A stretch of DNA of 64,000 bases from Paenibacillus lignilyticus. GTDB lineage: Bacteria > Bacillota > Bacilli > Paenibacillales > Paenibacillaceae. The first letter of the stretch is position 1. Each line of letters starts with the position of its first letter. The position numbers were made by a program, and so were the translations under genes. Shown one piece after another: positions 1 through 8,280 of this stretch. The notes beneath the pieces are model-generated. The model saw only the letters and a list, made by a program, of their open reading frames with translations, had not been told where the DNA came from and did not search any database. Location of the stretch: contig NZ_JAGKSP010000014.1 of NCBI RefSeq assembly GCF_017942085.1, forward strand, positions 1-64,000. The letters are read 5' to 3'.

Positions 1-50
1 AGGCACGCCGCCAGCGTTCGTCCTGAGCCAGGATCAAACTCTCCATAAAA
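1..50 (-). rRNA. rrs: 16S ribosomal RNA, 5' end only
   Basis: The reverse complement reads GAGAGTTTGATCCTGGCTCA followed by GGACGAACGC, the near-universal start of bacterial 16S rRNA. The gene runs off the left edge, so only about 50 nt are inside. The exact mature 5' end is estimated from the usual distance to GAGTTTGATC. It lies downstream of bofA on the same strand, as rrnA does in Bacillus subtilis. Confidence 0.97.
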
Positions 51-259
51 GTGGTAAGCCCGAAGGCTTGGCCATTTTTAAGAATTCGCTTGGTAGCTCA
101 TTCAAAAAACTAGCTTTGCGAAACGTTCGTTTCGCGATTTATGACCATTTGACTGGTCGCTCATTGTTCAGTTTTCAAAGAACAAATACTTCGTGTTTTA
201 TGCGCCCATGTCTCAGCGGCGACTTGATTAATATATCACATTCGGTCAGTTAATTGCAA
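51..259 (-). promoter_or_regulatory. rRNA operon promoter and leader
   Basis: Upstream of 16S on the minus strand is a promoter-like pair: TTGCAA at 254-259 and TATATT at 230-235, separated by 18 bp, with an A/T-rich tract upstream (260-290) that could act as an UP element. The leader then carries GTTCTTTGAAAACT (about 171-185), the box commonly found in Bacillus/Paenibacillus rRNA leaders, and short hairpins (AAGCC-TTCG-GGCTT near 58-71) likely used in processing. The rest of 51-382 shows no gene. Confidence 0.75.
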
Positions 260-382
260 GCACTTTTTTTAAATTGTTTTTGCAACTCATGTTCCATTAA
301 GTGACGCGAGAACTAATTTAACATATCCGCGCGCCCCCGGTCAAGTGTTCTTTTGCATTTCGCGCATTCTAATGTTATCCAC

Positions 383-646
383 TTAGAATAGTGTCATTTG
401 CAGACCCAGAATTAATGCAATGCCCGGGATACCGAGCAGCACTGTAGTCCCGATCGTTACCGGATTCAGCGGCACTTCCATCCCCGAGATCAATCCCGAA
501 TAATTCAGAACGTACAAGGTTAATGCTGCCGCAATAAGATGCAAAGCAAATCGCCTTACCCACTGCAGCGGCAATCGATGCCTCAGCATAACAGCAATTA
601 AGAGCAAGGAAGATACAATTAGACTAACCAGCCAAATGATTTTCAT
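383..646 (-). CDS. bofA: Pro-sigma-K processing inhibitor BofA
   Basis: This 87-residue protein is the expected size for BofA, the mother-cell membrane protein that holds the SpoIVFB protease inactive until the forespore signal arrives, so that pro-sigma-K is processed on time. It has two hydrophobic segments (about 1-20 and 28-52) and a hydrophobic C-terminal half ending in GIPGIALILGLQ, typical of the family. The ATG overlaps the yaaL stop as ATGA and has a GGGGGGAG ribosome site 7 nt upstream, so the two genes are translationally coupled. Position between yaaL and an rRNA operon matches the Bacillus order. Confidence 0.9.
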   Translation of the reverse strand: MKIIWLVSLIVSSLLLIAVMLRHRLPLQWVRRFALHLIAAALTLYVLNYSGLISGMEVPLNPVTIGTTVLLGIPGIALILGLQMTLF

Positions 647-921
647 CCACTAACTCCCCCCTTTAAGGTCGACCATTCGACTGGTAATCGTTTCGCTTTT
701 CTGATCAGCATTTCATAACGCTTCTCCGCTGCCCCAATCGCAAATATGGCATAGTCGATTTGATCTTTGCCAAGAGCGTTGTCGAAGTACCGGTAAGCAT
801 TATCCCACTCTTGCTTTGCTGTCTTAATCTCTGCATAAAGCTCCACCTGCTCATCCTGTTCACTCTTCTTTAACTTCAGTGCGGCAGCCTGTTTCTTCGT
901 ACGCAGCCATTTCGCCCACAT
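643..921 (-). CDS. yaaL: YaaL-family protein (DUF2508)
   Basis: A short, charged, helical protein of 92 residues rich in Lys and Glu, with a WDNAYRYFDNALG segment and YEMLIRKAKRL near the C-terminus. It matches the DUF2508/YaaL family found next to recR and bofA in spore formers; its function is unknown. I chose the ATG at 919-921 because GAGGAG lies 8 nt upstream. The longer frame to 1047 has no ribosome site and crosses the leader. It overlaps bofA by 4 bp. Confidence 0.8.
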   Translation of the reverse strand: MWAKWLRTKKQAAALKLKKSEQDEQVELYAEIKTAKQEWDNAYRYFDNALGKDQIDYAIFAIGAAEKRYEMLIRKAKRLPVEWSTLKGGVSG

Positions 922-1110
922 CGCATTCACTCCTCGCTCATTCCTGTTTCCCTTACAGCTCGCAATTGGCACGGCATATAGTTGAAATGTATGAAAGAGA
1001 AAGAGAATTAGAACAAGCTTCCCACGCCGCTTCAAAAAGCAGCTCAAATCAGATGAACCGGCGATCGCCCCCTATTCATCGGTGCAGCGTTTGCTTCTTT
1101 CCGGAGAAAT

Positions 1111-1148
1111 AAAAAAAAGCCCCGGGAGAGCGATCTCTCACGGAGCTT
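1111..1148 (-). terminator. Rho-independent terminator after recR
   Basis: On the minus strand a 13-bp stem (AGCTCCGTGAGAG / CTCTCCCGGGGCT, one mismatch) is followed by eight T. It separates recR from yaaL-bofA. Confidence 0.85.
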
Positions 1149-1162
1149 GTCTTCAAACATGA

Positions 1163-1762
1163 TTATCCTAATTCTCTGCGGCCTTCAAGCGCCTTGGACA
1201 AGGTAACCTCATCGGCATATTCCAAATCGCCCCCGACAGGGAGCCCATGCGCGATACGGGTTACTTTGATGCCAAACGGTTTGACGAGCCGCGATAAGTA
1301 CATCGCAGTCGCTTCGCCTTCAATATTGGGATTCGTGGCGAGAATCATCTCTTGCACCCGTTCGTCGCTCAATCGTCTCAATAGTTCAGCAATGCGGATT
1401 TCATCGGGTCCAATCCCCTCCATCGGCGATATCGCTCCTTGGAGGACATGATATTGTCCCTGAAACTCCTTCGTGCGCTCCATGGCAACCAAATCCCGCG
1501 ACTCCTGAACGACACAGATAACGGAGTTATCTCTGCTCTTGTCCTGGCAAATTCGGCAAGGATCGGTATCGGTAATGTTGCAGCATACGGAACAGTAATG
1601 CAGGTTACGCTTGACGCTGACCAGCGCCTTCGCGAAATCTATAACGTCGTCTTCCTTCATTTTCAAAACATGAAAAGCCAGTCTGGCCGCCGTTTTCGGA
1701 CCGATGCCCGGCAACCGGCTGAAGGCATCAATGAGTTTGGCTATCGGTTCGGGATAATACAA
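1163..1762 (-). CDS. recR: Recombination mediator RecR
   Basis: RecR works with RecO (and RecF) to load RecA on gapped DNA. At 199 residues it is full length. The N-terminal helix-hairpin-helix (LPGIGPKTAARLAFH, about 17-31) is followed by a four-cysteine zinc finger (CSVCCNITDTDPCRICQ, about 57-73) and a Toprim domain starting at VICVVQESRDL. The start is TTG, chosen because GAGGAG lies 7 nt upstream and the protein then begins MYYPEPIAKL as in relatives. It sits between ebfC and yaaL, the usual order, and is probably co-transcribed with dnaX and ebfC. Confidence 0.96.
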   Translation of the reverse strand: MYYPEPIAKLIDAFSRLPGIGPKTAARLAFHVLKMKEDDVIDFAKALVSVKRNLHYCSVCCNITDTDPCRICQDKSRDNSVICVVQESRDLVAMERTKEFQGQYHVLQGAISPMEGIGPDEIRIAELLRRLSDERVQEMILATNPNIEGEATAMYLSRLVKPFGIKVTRIAHGLPVGGDLEYADEVTLSKALEGRRELG

Positions 1763-1889
1763 GGCGCAGCTCCTCTACTCGTTTGGAACGTTTCAAGGTG
1801 AAACGGCTGTCGCCTTGGTGACGCAGCGCGTTTCAATCCGGAGAATTCTAAGCTGATTTATACATGTGAAACCTATAAATTCCTAGAAT

Positions 1890-2201
1890 TTAGAATAGGC
1901 CCGGGATCTTCATGCCGCCCGTGAATTTGCCCATGTCTTTGTTAGCCAGCTCATCTGCTTTAGTCAGCGCATCGTTAACCGCTGTCAGAACAAGGTCTTG
2001 CAGCATTTCGATATCGTCCGGATCTACAGCTTCCGGCTTGATGATGATGCTTTGCACATTCTTATGGCCGTTTACTTGTACAGTAACGACACCGCCGCCC
2101 GCAGAACCTTCGATCAGCTTAGTTCCTAGCTCCTCTTGTGCTTTAAGCATTTGCTCCTGCATCTTCTTAACTTGCTTCATCATCTGGTTCATGTTGTTCA
2201 T
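1890..2201 (-). CDS. ebfC: YbaB/EbfC nucleoid-associated protein
   Basis: Small DNA-binding protein of the YbaB/EbfC family, which forms dimers and coats DNA; the precise role is not settled. The 103-residue product begins MNNMNQMMKQVKKMQEQML, the methionine/glutamine-rich helix typical of the family, then a central beta region (GGGVVTVQVNGHK) and a C-terminal helix. I prefer the ATG at 2199-2201, which has GAGGAG 11 nt upstream. The in-frame GTG four codons earlier abuts the ribosome site. It lies between dnaX and recR, as in most Firmicutes. Confidence 0.93.
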   Translation of the reverse strand: MNNMNQMMKQVKKMQEQMLKAQEELGTKLIEGSAGGGVVTVQVNGHKNVQSIIIKPEAVDPDDIEMLQDLVLTAVNDALTKADELANKDMGKFTGGMKIPGLF

Positions 2202-2258
2202 CGTGAAAGTCACTCCTCAATTATAGTTAGATTCAAACACTCATTACGTCGCATGACA

Positions 2259-4058
2259 TCAGTTGTCTTCAATAACAACAAGGTCTTCGCCAAACAGCTT
2301 AACAGCCTCTTCAACCCACTCCGGCTCCGCCGGCGCCGCACCCGCTTCATCTTGCTGGAGCATGAGCAGCTCCCCTGCAGGAGCAGGTCCGTTCTCGGTT
2401 GCCGTCTGCCATTCTTTCAGCATGACGGTGGCCAGACGAATCGGGCGATTAAACGCCTCATGCAGAACCCGTTCGATAACCTCGCGATTGGCAGGCTTCT
2501 CTGTCGTTTCCCGGTGAATGGAGTTCTTGAATGCAACAAGGATGGTATTATCAGCGGCTGAGACGGGATCGCCATTCACAAACCAAGCATGTGTCGAAAT
2601 ATTATTCCCTTTCACACGCTGCAAAATGTCGCTCCACCTCATGCGCACCTGCCCTGTCGCCTGGCTCTCCGCCGCGGCAAGGAATGGATCCAGCTTGACG
2701 CGGGCAATCGAGCTGGTTCCACCGCCGGCGCCGCTCTTCGCACCGAAGTTCGAAGAACCTCGCGCACCGCGCTGCGCAGCTCCCGCCTGATCGCCGCTTG
2801 GTGCAGCGCCGGCCTCCGGACGCACGCCGCTGGCCATTAGCTGTTCAATCTTGCGTTCCAGCGCATCGATGCGCTGCTGCAGGCGCTGAACTTCTCCCGC
2901 AGGCGCGCCGCCGCCCGTTGCAGATTCACCTGCGGCGACAGACGCCGATGCGGCAACCTGTGCACCGCCTGCCTCCTGCATCGTGCAGATCTTCATAAGC
3001 GCGATCTCGAATATCGTTTGCGGCAGTGCGGCATGCTTGATCTCCAGCTGATAGCCGTTTAGCACGTCTATCATGCGAAACAGCAGCTCGGCGCTAAACG
3101 CTTCGGCAACCTCTCGGTACTTCGCCTGATCAACGATTCGCTCCGTTGCGGCTTTCCCTTGCGGAGCAAGCTTCAATACGAGCAGGTCCCTGAAATAGTA
3201 TATTAAGTTCTCCAGACACTTATCTGCACTCTTGCCGGCTTGCATCAGCCCTTCCACCAAAGGCATTACAGCCCCGGCGTCACGGGCTCTGATCGCATCG
3301 GCCAATTGCTCGAACTGTTCCGCAGCTAGTCCACCGGTTACATCGACGGCATCGTTCAGCGTGATTCGTTCCCCGCTGTAAGCCGACACCTGCTCGAGCA
3401 AACTGATTGCGTCCCGCATCCCGCCGTCCGACAATCTCGCAATATAAGCGAGTGCATCGTCTTCGGCTTGGATGCCTTCTTCGGTACAGATTTGGCGGAG
3501 ACGCTCGGTCTGCTCCGGCAAAGAGACTTGACGGAAATCGAACCGCTGACAGCGTGAAATAATCGTAGCCGGCAGCTTATGAGGTTCCGTCGTCGCCAAG
3601 ATGAAGATGACGTGAGACGGCGGTTCTTCGAGCGTCTTCAGCAGGGCATTGAATGCTTCGGTCGTCAGCATGTGCACTTCATCGATAATGTACACTTTGA
3701 AGCGTACTTCGGAAGGCGCATAACGAACCTTGTCCCGAATATCCCTTATTTCGTCTATACCGCGGTTGGATGCCGCATCGATCTCCACAACATCCATAAT
3801 CGTGCCGGCGGTTATGCCTCGGCAAGCGTCACAGACGTTGCAAGGCTCGGTCGTCGGTCCACGTTCACAGTTGATGGCTTTGGCCAGTACTTTAGCCGCG
3901 GTTGTTTTCCCCGTTCCTCTGGGGCCGTTAAATAAATAGGCATGGGATACACGATCTTCGCGTATCGCATTCTGCAAAGTTTGAATGATATGCTGCTGGC
4001 CGACCATGTCCTGGAACGTCTGCGGACGCCAGGCACGATATAAGGCGATATGTGACAT
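2259..4058 (-). CDS. dnaX: DNA polymerase III subunit gamma/tau
   Basis: Clamp-loader ATPase of the replicative polymerase. The 599-residue protein has Walker A GPRGTGKT (about 45-52), a cysteine module (CERGPTTEPCNVCDAC) that binds zinc in the family, Walker B VYIIDEVHML and the SRC/sensor-1 region (IISRCQRFDFR). A low-complexity Ala/Gly linker (about 365-465) leads to a C-terminal tau-like domain. The start is ATG with AAAGGAACG upstream. I found no obvious run of A that would mark programmed frameshifting to gamma. It heads the dnaX-ebfC-recR cluster. Confidence 0.97.
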   Translation of the reverse strand: MSHIALYRAWRPQTFQDMVGQQHIIQTLQNAIREDRVSHAYLFNGPRGTGKTTAAKVLAKAINCERGPTTEPCNVCDACRGITAGTIMDVVEIDAASNRGIDEIRDIRDKVRYAPSEVRFKVYIIDEVHMLTTEAFNALLKTLEEPPSHVIFILATTEPHKLPATIISRCQRFDFRQVSLPEQTERLRQICTEEGIQAEDDALAYIARLSDGGMRDAISLLEQVSAYSGERITLNDAVDVTGGLAAEQFEQLADAIRARDAGAVMPLVEGLMQAGKSADKCLENLIYYFRDLLVLKLAPQGKAATERIVDQAKYREVAEAFSAELLFRMIDVLNGYQLEIKHAALPQTIFEIALMKICTMQEAGGAQVAASASVAAGESATGGGAPAGEVQRLQQRIDALERKIEQLMASGVRPEAGAAPSGDQAGAAQRGARGSSNFGAKSGAGGGTSSIARVKLDPFLAAAESQATGQVRMRWSDILQRVKGNNISTHAWFVNGDPVSAADNTILVAFKNSIHRETTEKPANREVIERVLHEAFNRPIRLATVMLKEWQTATENGPAPAGELLMLQQDEAGAAPAEPEWVEEAVKLFGEDLVVIEDN

Positions 4059-4114
4059 ACGTTCCGTTCCTTTCGGCTGCTTTCGTTCGCGGGGCTTAAA
4101 TGCCCGGTCCTTCT

Positions 4115-4120
4115 ATTATA
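4115..4120 (-). promoter_or_regulatory. Probable dnaX promoter -10 box
   Basis: A perfect TATAAT on the minus strand lies about 60 nt before the dnaX ATG. The -35 region is only T-rich (part of a run of seven T), so the promoter call is tentative. Confidence 0.4.
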
Positions 4121-4198
4121 CACGATGCCGCCAGCCAAAAAAACCGTTCTCCTGCACGTTTCTTCCTTCCCTTTAGCAGAAAGCGCGCAAAGCGGGGG

Positions 4199-5656
4199 TT
4201 AGCAAGGGAGCACAACCTGCAGAAGAGCCCCTGTCTGTTTGTCCGCTGCTGTAATACTTCCGCCAAAGTCATGCAAAATGCGCTGGCAAACCGAAAGACC
4301 AAGCCCGGTTCCGTTCTGTTTCGTCGTTACGAACGGATCGAATATTTTATCAATCAGACCAGGAGGAATCCCCGGACCTGTATCTTCTATTTCAATAAGC
4401 AGCTGCGACTTTCTGCCTGCCTTTACAACGGAACCCCTCACCGTGAGCGTGCCGCCTGCGGACATCGCTTCGATGCCGTTCTTACATAGGTTCAGAAACA
4501 CCTGCTTCAGCATTTCGGCATCAGCCAGCACCCGGGGGAGCTCCAGTTCCTCGTCCCAGATTACGTTTACATTATGTAGCAGCGCTTCACTTGCTACGAC
4601 AGGCATAATATCGCGCAGCACGGATCCCACTTGCACAGAGCTTGTCATGACTTCCTTCGGCTTACTCAGTAATAGAAACTCGCCTACAAGATGATTAATT
4701 CGGTCCAGCTCGCCCAGCATGATGTCCGTGTATTCCTTTTCTTTGTTCATTTCGCGTTCGATCATCGTTTTGCGGAACATTTGCAGGAAACCCCGAATCG
4801 CCGTCAGCGGATTGCGGATCTCGTGCGCAGCCCCCGCCGCGATTTGTCCGATCATGGCGAGTCGGTCGCTTCGCTGCACCTGCGTCTCAAGCGATCGCAG
4901 ATTGGTGACATCCTTGAATATGATATAGGCACCCTCTCCGCCTTCTCCACAGCTGCGAAGCAAACCAACATCCATAAGCAGGTCGCTTCGCTTCTCATCG
5001 TGGATCCAGGTGATCGGATAGTTCCGGACCGGCTCTCCGCTCTCCAGCGCCTGACAAATTAGTGCATATTCCTTCTCCGCGCTTGCGAAAAATGACGACA
5101 GCTGTTCATTAACGAGAGCCGTCTTCGCAACGCCGAGCAATTGACAAGCAAGCGGACTGATGTCGAAAATTTGCAGCGTCTCCGGGTGAAGCAGGATCAC
5201 GCCAATATGCTCATCTTGCAGCATCGTTTCCCCGAAACGCTCAATGAGGCTCGCGCCTTGCCCGGCTTCTTGATTATATAACAAGAGCAGACAACGAATT
5301 CCCTGCTCGGTTTGTGCGATAATAGGCACGGTCGTAGTGTGCATAACAGTACCGCCGGTTTTTCGTATATGTAACGAGATGGATTCTCGCGAAGGAAGAA
5401 GCAGATGGTTCACGATTGCTTCAATAGTACGTTCAGGTTCAGAGCGAAAGAGCTTGCTCTCCGCAATGCCGCGGAATGCTGTATGGAGCAAATCCATTTC
5501 CGTATAGCCCGTTTCTTTCATAAACTGCATATTTACATGGACCATGCGGGCGAACTCGTCCAATACAACAATCATTGTACCAGCAAACTGCGCACAATAA
5601 TTCTCAAGCGCCTGCAAACTCAAGTGAACAATGGGAGCAGAAGGTATATCGTACAT
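4199..5656 (-). CDS. PAS-domain sensor histidine kinase
   Basis: The 485-residue protein has no clear membrane segment, so it is likely cytoplasmic. One or more PAS-like regions occupy about 1-255 (MIVVLDEFARMVHVNMQF; VILLHPETLQIFDISPLACQ). The kinase core follows: H-box AAHEIRNPLTAIRGFLQMF (about 285), N-box LCKNGIEAM, G1 DTGPGIP, F-box FDPFVTTKQNG and G2 GTGLGLSV. This layout resembles the sporulation phosphorelay kinases that feed Spo0F, and spo0F is encoded 7 kb away, but the substrate is inference. No response regulator gene is adjacent. ATG has GGGGA 6 nt upstream. It lies between the SRP RNA and dnaX. Confidence 0.88.
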   Translation of the reverse strand: MYDIPSAPIVHLSLQALENYCAQFAGTMIVVLDEFARMVHVNMQFMKETGYTEMDLLHTAFRGIAESKLFRSEPERTIEAIVNHLLLPSRESISLHIRKTGGTVMHTTTVPIIAQTEQGIRCLLLLYNQEAGQGASLIERFGETMLQDEHIGVILLHPETLQIFDISPLACQLLGVAKTALVNEQLSSFFASAEKEYALICQALESGEPVRNYPITWIHDEKRSDLLMDVGLLRSCGEGGEGAYIIFKDVTNLRSLETQVQRSDRLAMIGQIAAGAAHEIRNPLTAIRGFLQMFRKTMIEREMNKEKEYTDIMLGELDRINHLVGEFLLLSKPKEVMTSSVQVGSVLRDIMPVVASEALLHNVNVIWDEELELPRVLADAEMLKQVFLNLCKNGIEAMSAGGTLTVRGSVVKAGRKSQLLIEIEDTGPGIPPGLIDKIFDPFVTTKQNGTGLGLSVCQRILHDFGGSITAADKQTGALLQVVLPC

Positions 5657-5732
5657 GCGTTATCCCCTTTACGTAGATCCAATCCGTCTCTATTCCTTTC
5701 GTCCACAAAAGTTGATAATCCTGCCAGAAAAT

Positions 5733-5776
5733 AAAAAAACATCCTTATCGACCCATAAAGAGTCAAACAAGAATGT
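5733..5776 (-). terminator. Terminator of the SRP RNA
   Basis: On the minus strand ACATTCTT pairs with AAGGATGT around an inner GACTC/GGGTC stem, followed by seven T. It lies about 20 nt past the SRP RNA 3' end. Confidence 0.85.
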
Positions 5777-5796
5777 CGTTTATTGTTGTTTAATAG

Positions 5797-6067
5797 GACC
5801 GTGCACCTAACTTCGATTGATGTGACATGGACGGCACTTCCACTCCCAGCTCTGGTCAAGCACTCCTCCGGCACATGAGCTAACTTGCTTATGGCTGCTT
5901 CCTTCCGGACCTGACCCGTTCACAAGCGCCCATTGCGGAGGACCCAACCGTCAACACTGTTCATGAACACCAGCCCCACATCAGCATAACCTCAGAAAAG
6001 GGATTCAACCTCGCTACAGCGGATTGCGAGCTACAGGGCACCGCTACCTCCCCGTCTAGCACGGCAA
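5797..6067 (-). ncRNA. ffs: Signal recognition particle RNA (large, Bacillus type)
   Basis: The minus strand carries GTCAGGTCCGGAAGGAAGCA, the universally conserved SRP domain IV tetraloop region that binds Ffh. The ends GCCGTGC and GCACGG pair to close a long helix. The 5' part GGGGAGGTAGCGGTGCCCTG is the Alu-domain signature. The span of about 270 nt equals the long Bacillus scRNA containing an Alu domain, not the short E. coli 4.5S form. It lies just upstream of the dnaX region, as in Bacillus. Confidence 0.96.
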
Positions 6068-6151
6068 AAATAAGTATAGCTTGTTCTATCTCAAAGTGCA
6101 ACCGCCTATTGGCTGGAAGTTGTCACTGGGTTGTCGGGAGGCCCTTTATTA

Positions 6152-6541
6152 TTACCCTGCCATTCGGACATGCACCTTATATCTCGGGAAGTTATCCCGC
6201 AATACGGCTAGCGCCTTTACGCGTAGCTTCTCTTTGTCGACACCAGGCTTAGCCTTGATGTTTACGTACATTTCAGGTCCTTGAAACATAATATTGGTTC
6301 GCTCGATGCCGCTAACCTGCTTCAGCTGACGCTGCGCAAATTCCCCGTCGCTATCATAATTCAGGAATTGACCGTTGCGGTTGGGCAGATGCGGGTTGCT
6401 GTTCGAAAGCCCCATATAGCCATCATGGCCATAGGAGTTCGAATTATAATTGTTGGTTGCGTCTTTATTGTTTCCGCAAGCGGATAACGAAATCGCAGTC
6501 ATAAGTGTTAGTGCGCTAAGCAGAAGATGCTTCTTTCGCAT
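6152..6541 (-). CDS. YhcN/YlaJ-type sporulation lipoprotein
   Basis: The 129-residue product has a lipoprotein signal peptide (MRKKHLLLSALTLMTAISLS) and lipobox LSAC with the lipidated Cys at 22, then an Asn-rich linker. A C-terminal domain resembles the YhcN/YlaJ family (RTNIMFQGPEMYVNIKAKPG ... LRVKALAVLRDNFPRYKVHV) of spore lipoproteins involved in germination or outgrowth. Expected location is the outer face of a membrane in the spore. Its Shine-Dalgarno GGGAGG is the 3' arm of the rpmE terminator hairpin, so expression may depend on how that hairpin folds. The assignment is from pattern, not search. Confidence 0.8.
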   Translation of the reverse strand: MRKKHLLLSALTLMTAISLSACGNNKDATNNYNSNSYGHDGYMGLSNSNPHLPNRNGQFLNYDSDGEFAQRQLKQVSGIERTNIMFQGPEMYVNIKAKPGVDKEKLRVKALAVLRDNFPRYKVHVRMAG

Positions 6542-6583
6542 AAAAAAACCTCCCTTTAACCATTAGGATGGCTGAGGGAGGTT
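6541..6583 (-). terminator. rpmE terminator overlapping the next ribosome binding site
   Basis: Minus strand: AACCTCCCT and AGGGAGGTT form the outer stem with an inner CAGCCAT/ATGGTTA, followed by seven T and then ATG. The GGGAGG of the 3' arm is also the Shine-Dalgarno of the lipoprotein gene. Confidence 0.85.
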
Positions 6584-6624
6584 CTTGTATTCTGCTAATT
6601 TCCGGAAATCCCGGCCAATAAGGC

Positions 6625-6822
6625 TTAGATACCGTATTTCTTTTTGAATTTGTCGACGCGACCGCCGGCATCCAGGAACTTCTGCTTACCCGTGAAGAAT
6701 GGGTGACAAGCGGAGCAAATCTCTACGCGCAGGTTCTGTTTAATCGAACCAGACTCGAAGCTGTTGCCGCAAGCGCAAGTTACCGTCGTGACGTGGTATG
6801 TCGGATGAATACCTTGTTTCAT
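6625..6822 (-). CDS. rpmE: 50S ribosomal protein L31
   Basis: The 65-residue protein begins MKQGIHPTYH and keeps all four cysteines of the zinc-binding (C+) form: C16, C18, C36 and C39. It is therefore the zinc-containing L31, normally exchanged for the cysteine-free YtiA type under zinc limitation. I start at ATG 6820-6822, with AAGAGG 8 nt upstream, rather than the in-frame GTG three codons earlier. It is monocistronic with its own promoter and terminator and lies in the rho neighbourhood as in Bacillus. Confidence 0.97.
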   Translation of the reverse strand: MKQGIHPTYHVTTVTCACGNSFESGSIKQNLRVEICSACHPFFTGKQKFLDAGGRVDKFKKKYGI

Positions 6823-6887
6823 CTCGTTCACCTCTTTCTGCCCTGAATCAACATGCGGACCCAGAGTGTATTACAAAACATAAGGAG

Positions 6888-6917
6888 AGTATAGCATGGA
6901 CGCCCTTATGAAAGCAA
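6888..6917 (-). promoter_or_regulatory. rpmE sigma-A promoter
   Basis: Minus strand: TTGCTT (6912-6917), 18 bp, TATACT (6888-6893), about 65 nt before the rpmE start codon. Confidence 0.65.
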
Positions 6918-6954
6918 TGCTTTTGTCGATGACCCACAGCTTACCAAAAAAGCT

Positions 6955-8214
6955 CTATAACGGCTGCTTCACAGGCGCCGGAGGCACATGGGTGTAAGAT
7001 CCGATGACTACATCGGGCAGCTCATCCGCGAAAATCTCCAGCATTTGCTTCATGCCGTAGATCTCCCCTTGCGGCTTCGGAATAAGCTCCAGATAGCTTT
7101 CCGGATCGATATTCAGATTCCGCATTTGGATAAGCTTGAGACCCGTGCGTTTGACGAAACCGAGCATCGCTTCGATTTCTTCCTCACGATCCGTAACGCC
7201 GGGGAAAATGAGATAGTTGATGGAGGTGTAGACCCCTTTATCCGTCGCGTAACGAAGTGATTTCTCGACATTCGCCAGGTTGTAGCCGCGTGGCTTGTAG
7301 TACGCATTATAATGATCATCGAGCGCGCTAATGGTACTAACACGCATCAGGTTAAGGCCGGCATCCACGATGCCGCGGATGTGATCCGTCAGCCCCGCAT
7401 TGGTGTTGATATTAATATAGCCCATCGAGGTCCGTTTGCGGACTTCGCGCATGGCATCAATAATAATTCTGGCTTGCGTCGACGGCTCGCCTTCGCAGCC
7501 TTGTCCGAAGCTGATGATGGATTCCGGCGTGATAAGATGCTCCATCATCACATCCACGATTTCTTCTACCGTCGGCTTAAAGTTCATGCGCGTCTGCGGT
7601 GCAGGGAAGCCGCTGTCGTCAGGCTGCTCCGAGATGCAGCCATAGCAGCCGGCATTGCAGGAGAAGGAAACGGGCACTGCGCCTTCCCAGCGCTGCAGAA
7701 ACGTATTGGATGCGGTTAAGCACTCATAACCGAGCGCGCAATTCGACAGATGCTTGTAGAGCCGGTTCTCCGGATACTTGGCAAGCAATCGCTCGACCCC
7801 GACATTGAGTTCATTCGTGTCGCAATTCAGCGGATTCCAGCGTTCCGGATCGTCGCATTTCTGCGCCGTCACGTAGAAGCCGTCTTCCTTCCAAACGACA
7901 GCCGAATACCCAAAGAGCGGCAGCTTCTGCGTCTTGTCACTCTTCATATAACCCGGGATGCATAGACGAGTATAGCCTTGCGGCAAAAGCGCTCCAACTG
8001 CCTGCACATTGCCCGGCAGCGGACGCATCTCACCGGACGCATTATGAATGCCGATCGGCCGCGTATGCGGCAGACCGACCATCGTTGCGCCTTCAGGAAG
8101 AGGAATCAGCTCATCCTCCATCAGCTCGACGATCATATCGCCGCTGCGGCCCAGCCCCGTCCAATCGGGATGATCGAACAAATTACCGTGTTCGTCTGCG
8201 TAAACGAGATTCAT
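6955..8214 (-). CDS. Radical SAM protein of unknown function
   Basis: The 419-residue enzyme has the radical SAM cluster motif CNAGCYGC (C186-x3-C190-x2-C193), followed by a TIM-barrel-like core with SFGQGCEGEP (probable SAM/GGE region) and INTNAGLTDH. The 185-residue N-terminal region is unusual: it contains four more cysteines (C120, C131, C159, C165), possibly for another cluster or a structural metal. ATG has TAGGAGGTAC upstream. It is inserted between rho and rpmE, which are near neighbours in Bacillus, and could be co-transcribed with rho. I do not recognise a named family or substrate. Confidence 0.85.
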   Translation of the reverse strand: MNLVYADEHGNLFDHPDWTGLGRSGDMIVELMEDELIPLPEGATMVGLPHTRPIGIHNASGEMRPLPGNVQAVGALLPQGYTRLCIPGYMKSDKTQKLPLFGYSAVVWKEDGFYVTAQKCDDPERWNPLNCDTNELNVGVERLLAKYPENRLYKHLSNCALGYECLTASNTFLQRWEGAVPVSFSCNAGCYGCISEQPDDSGFPAPQTRMNFKPTVEEIVDVMMEHLITPESIISFGQGCEGEPSTQARIIIDAMREVRKRTSMGYININTNAGLTDHIRGIVDAGLNLMRVSTISALDDHYNAYYKPRGYNLANVEKSLRYATDKGVYTSINYLIFPGVTDREEEIEAMLGFVKRTGLKLIQMRNLNIDPESYLELIPKPQGEIYGMKQMLEIFADELPDVVIGSYTHVPPAPVKQPL

Positions 8215-8231
8215 GATGTACCTCCTAAAAG

Positions 8232-8272
8232 TTTTGCTGCATGCATAATGTAATGCTGCGTGAGCAAAACGA
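8232..8272 (-). terminator. Possible terminator after rho
   Basis: Minus strand hairpin: GTTTTGCT pairs with AGCAAAAC around an inner GCAGCAT/ATGCATGC, followed by only four T. It may be leaky, letting transcription enter the radical SAM gene. Confidence 0.5.
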
Positions 8273-8280
8273 CTTTCAAT

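Noticed and set aside
2259..4058. Programmed frameshift in dnaX giving a separate gamma product
   Set aside because: No clear A-rich slippery heptamer with a following stem was found in the expected linker region.
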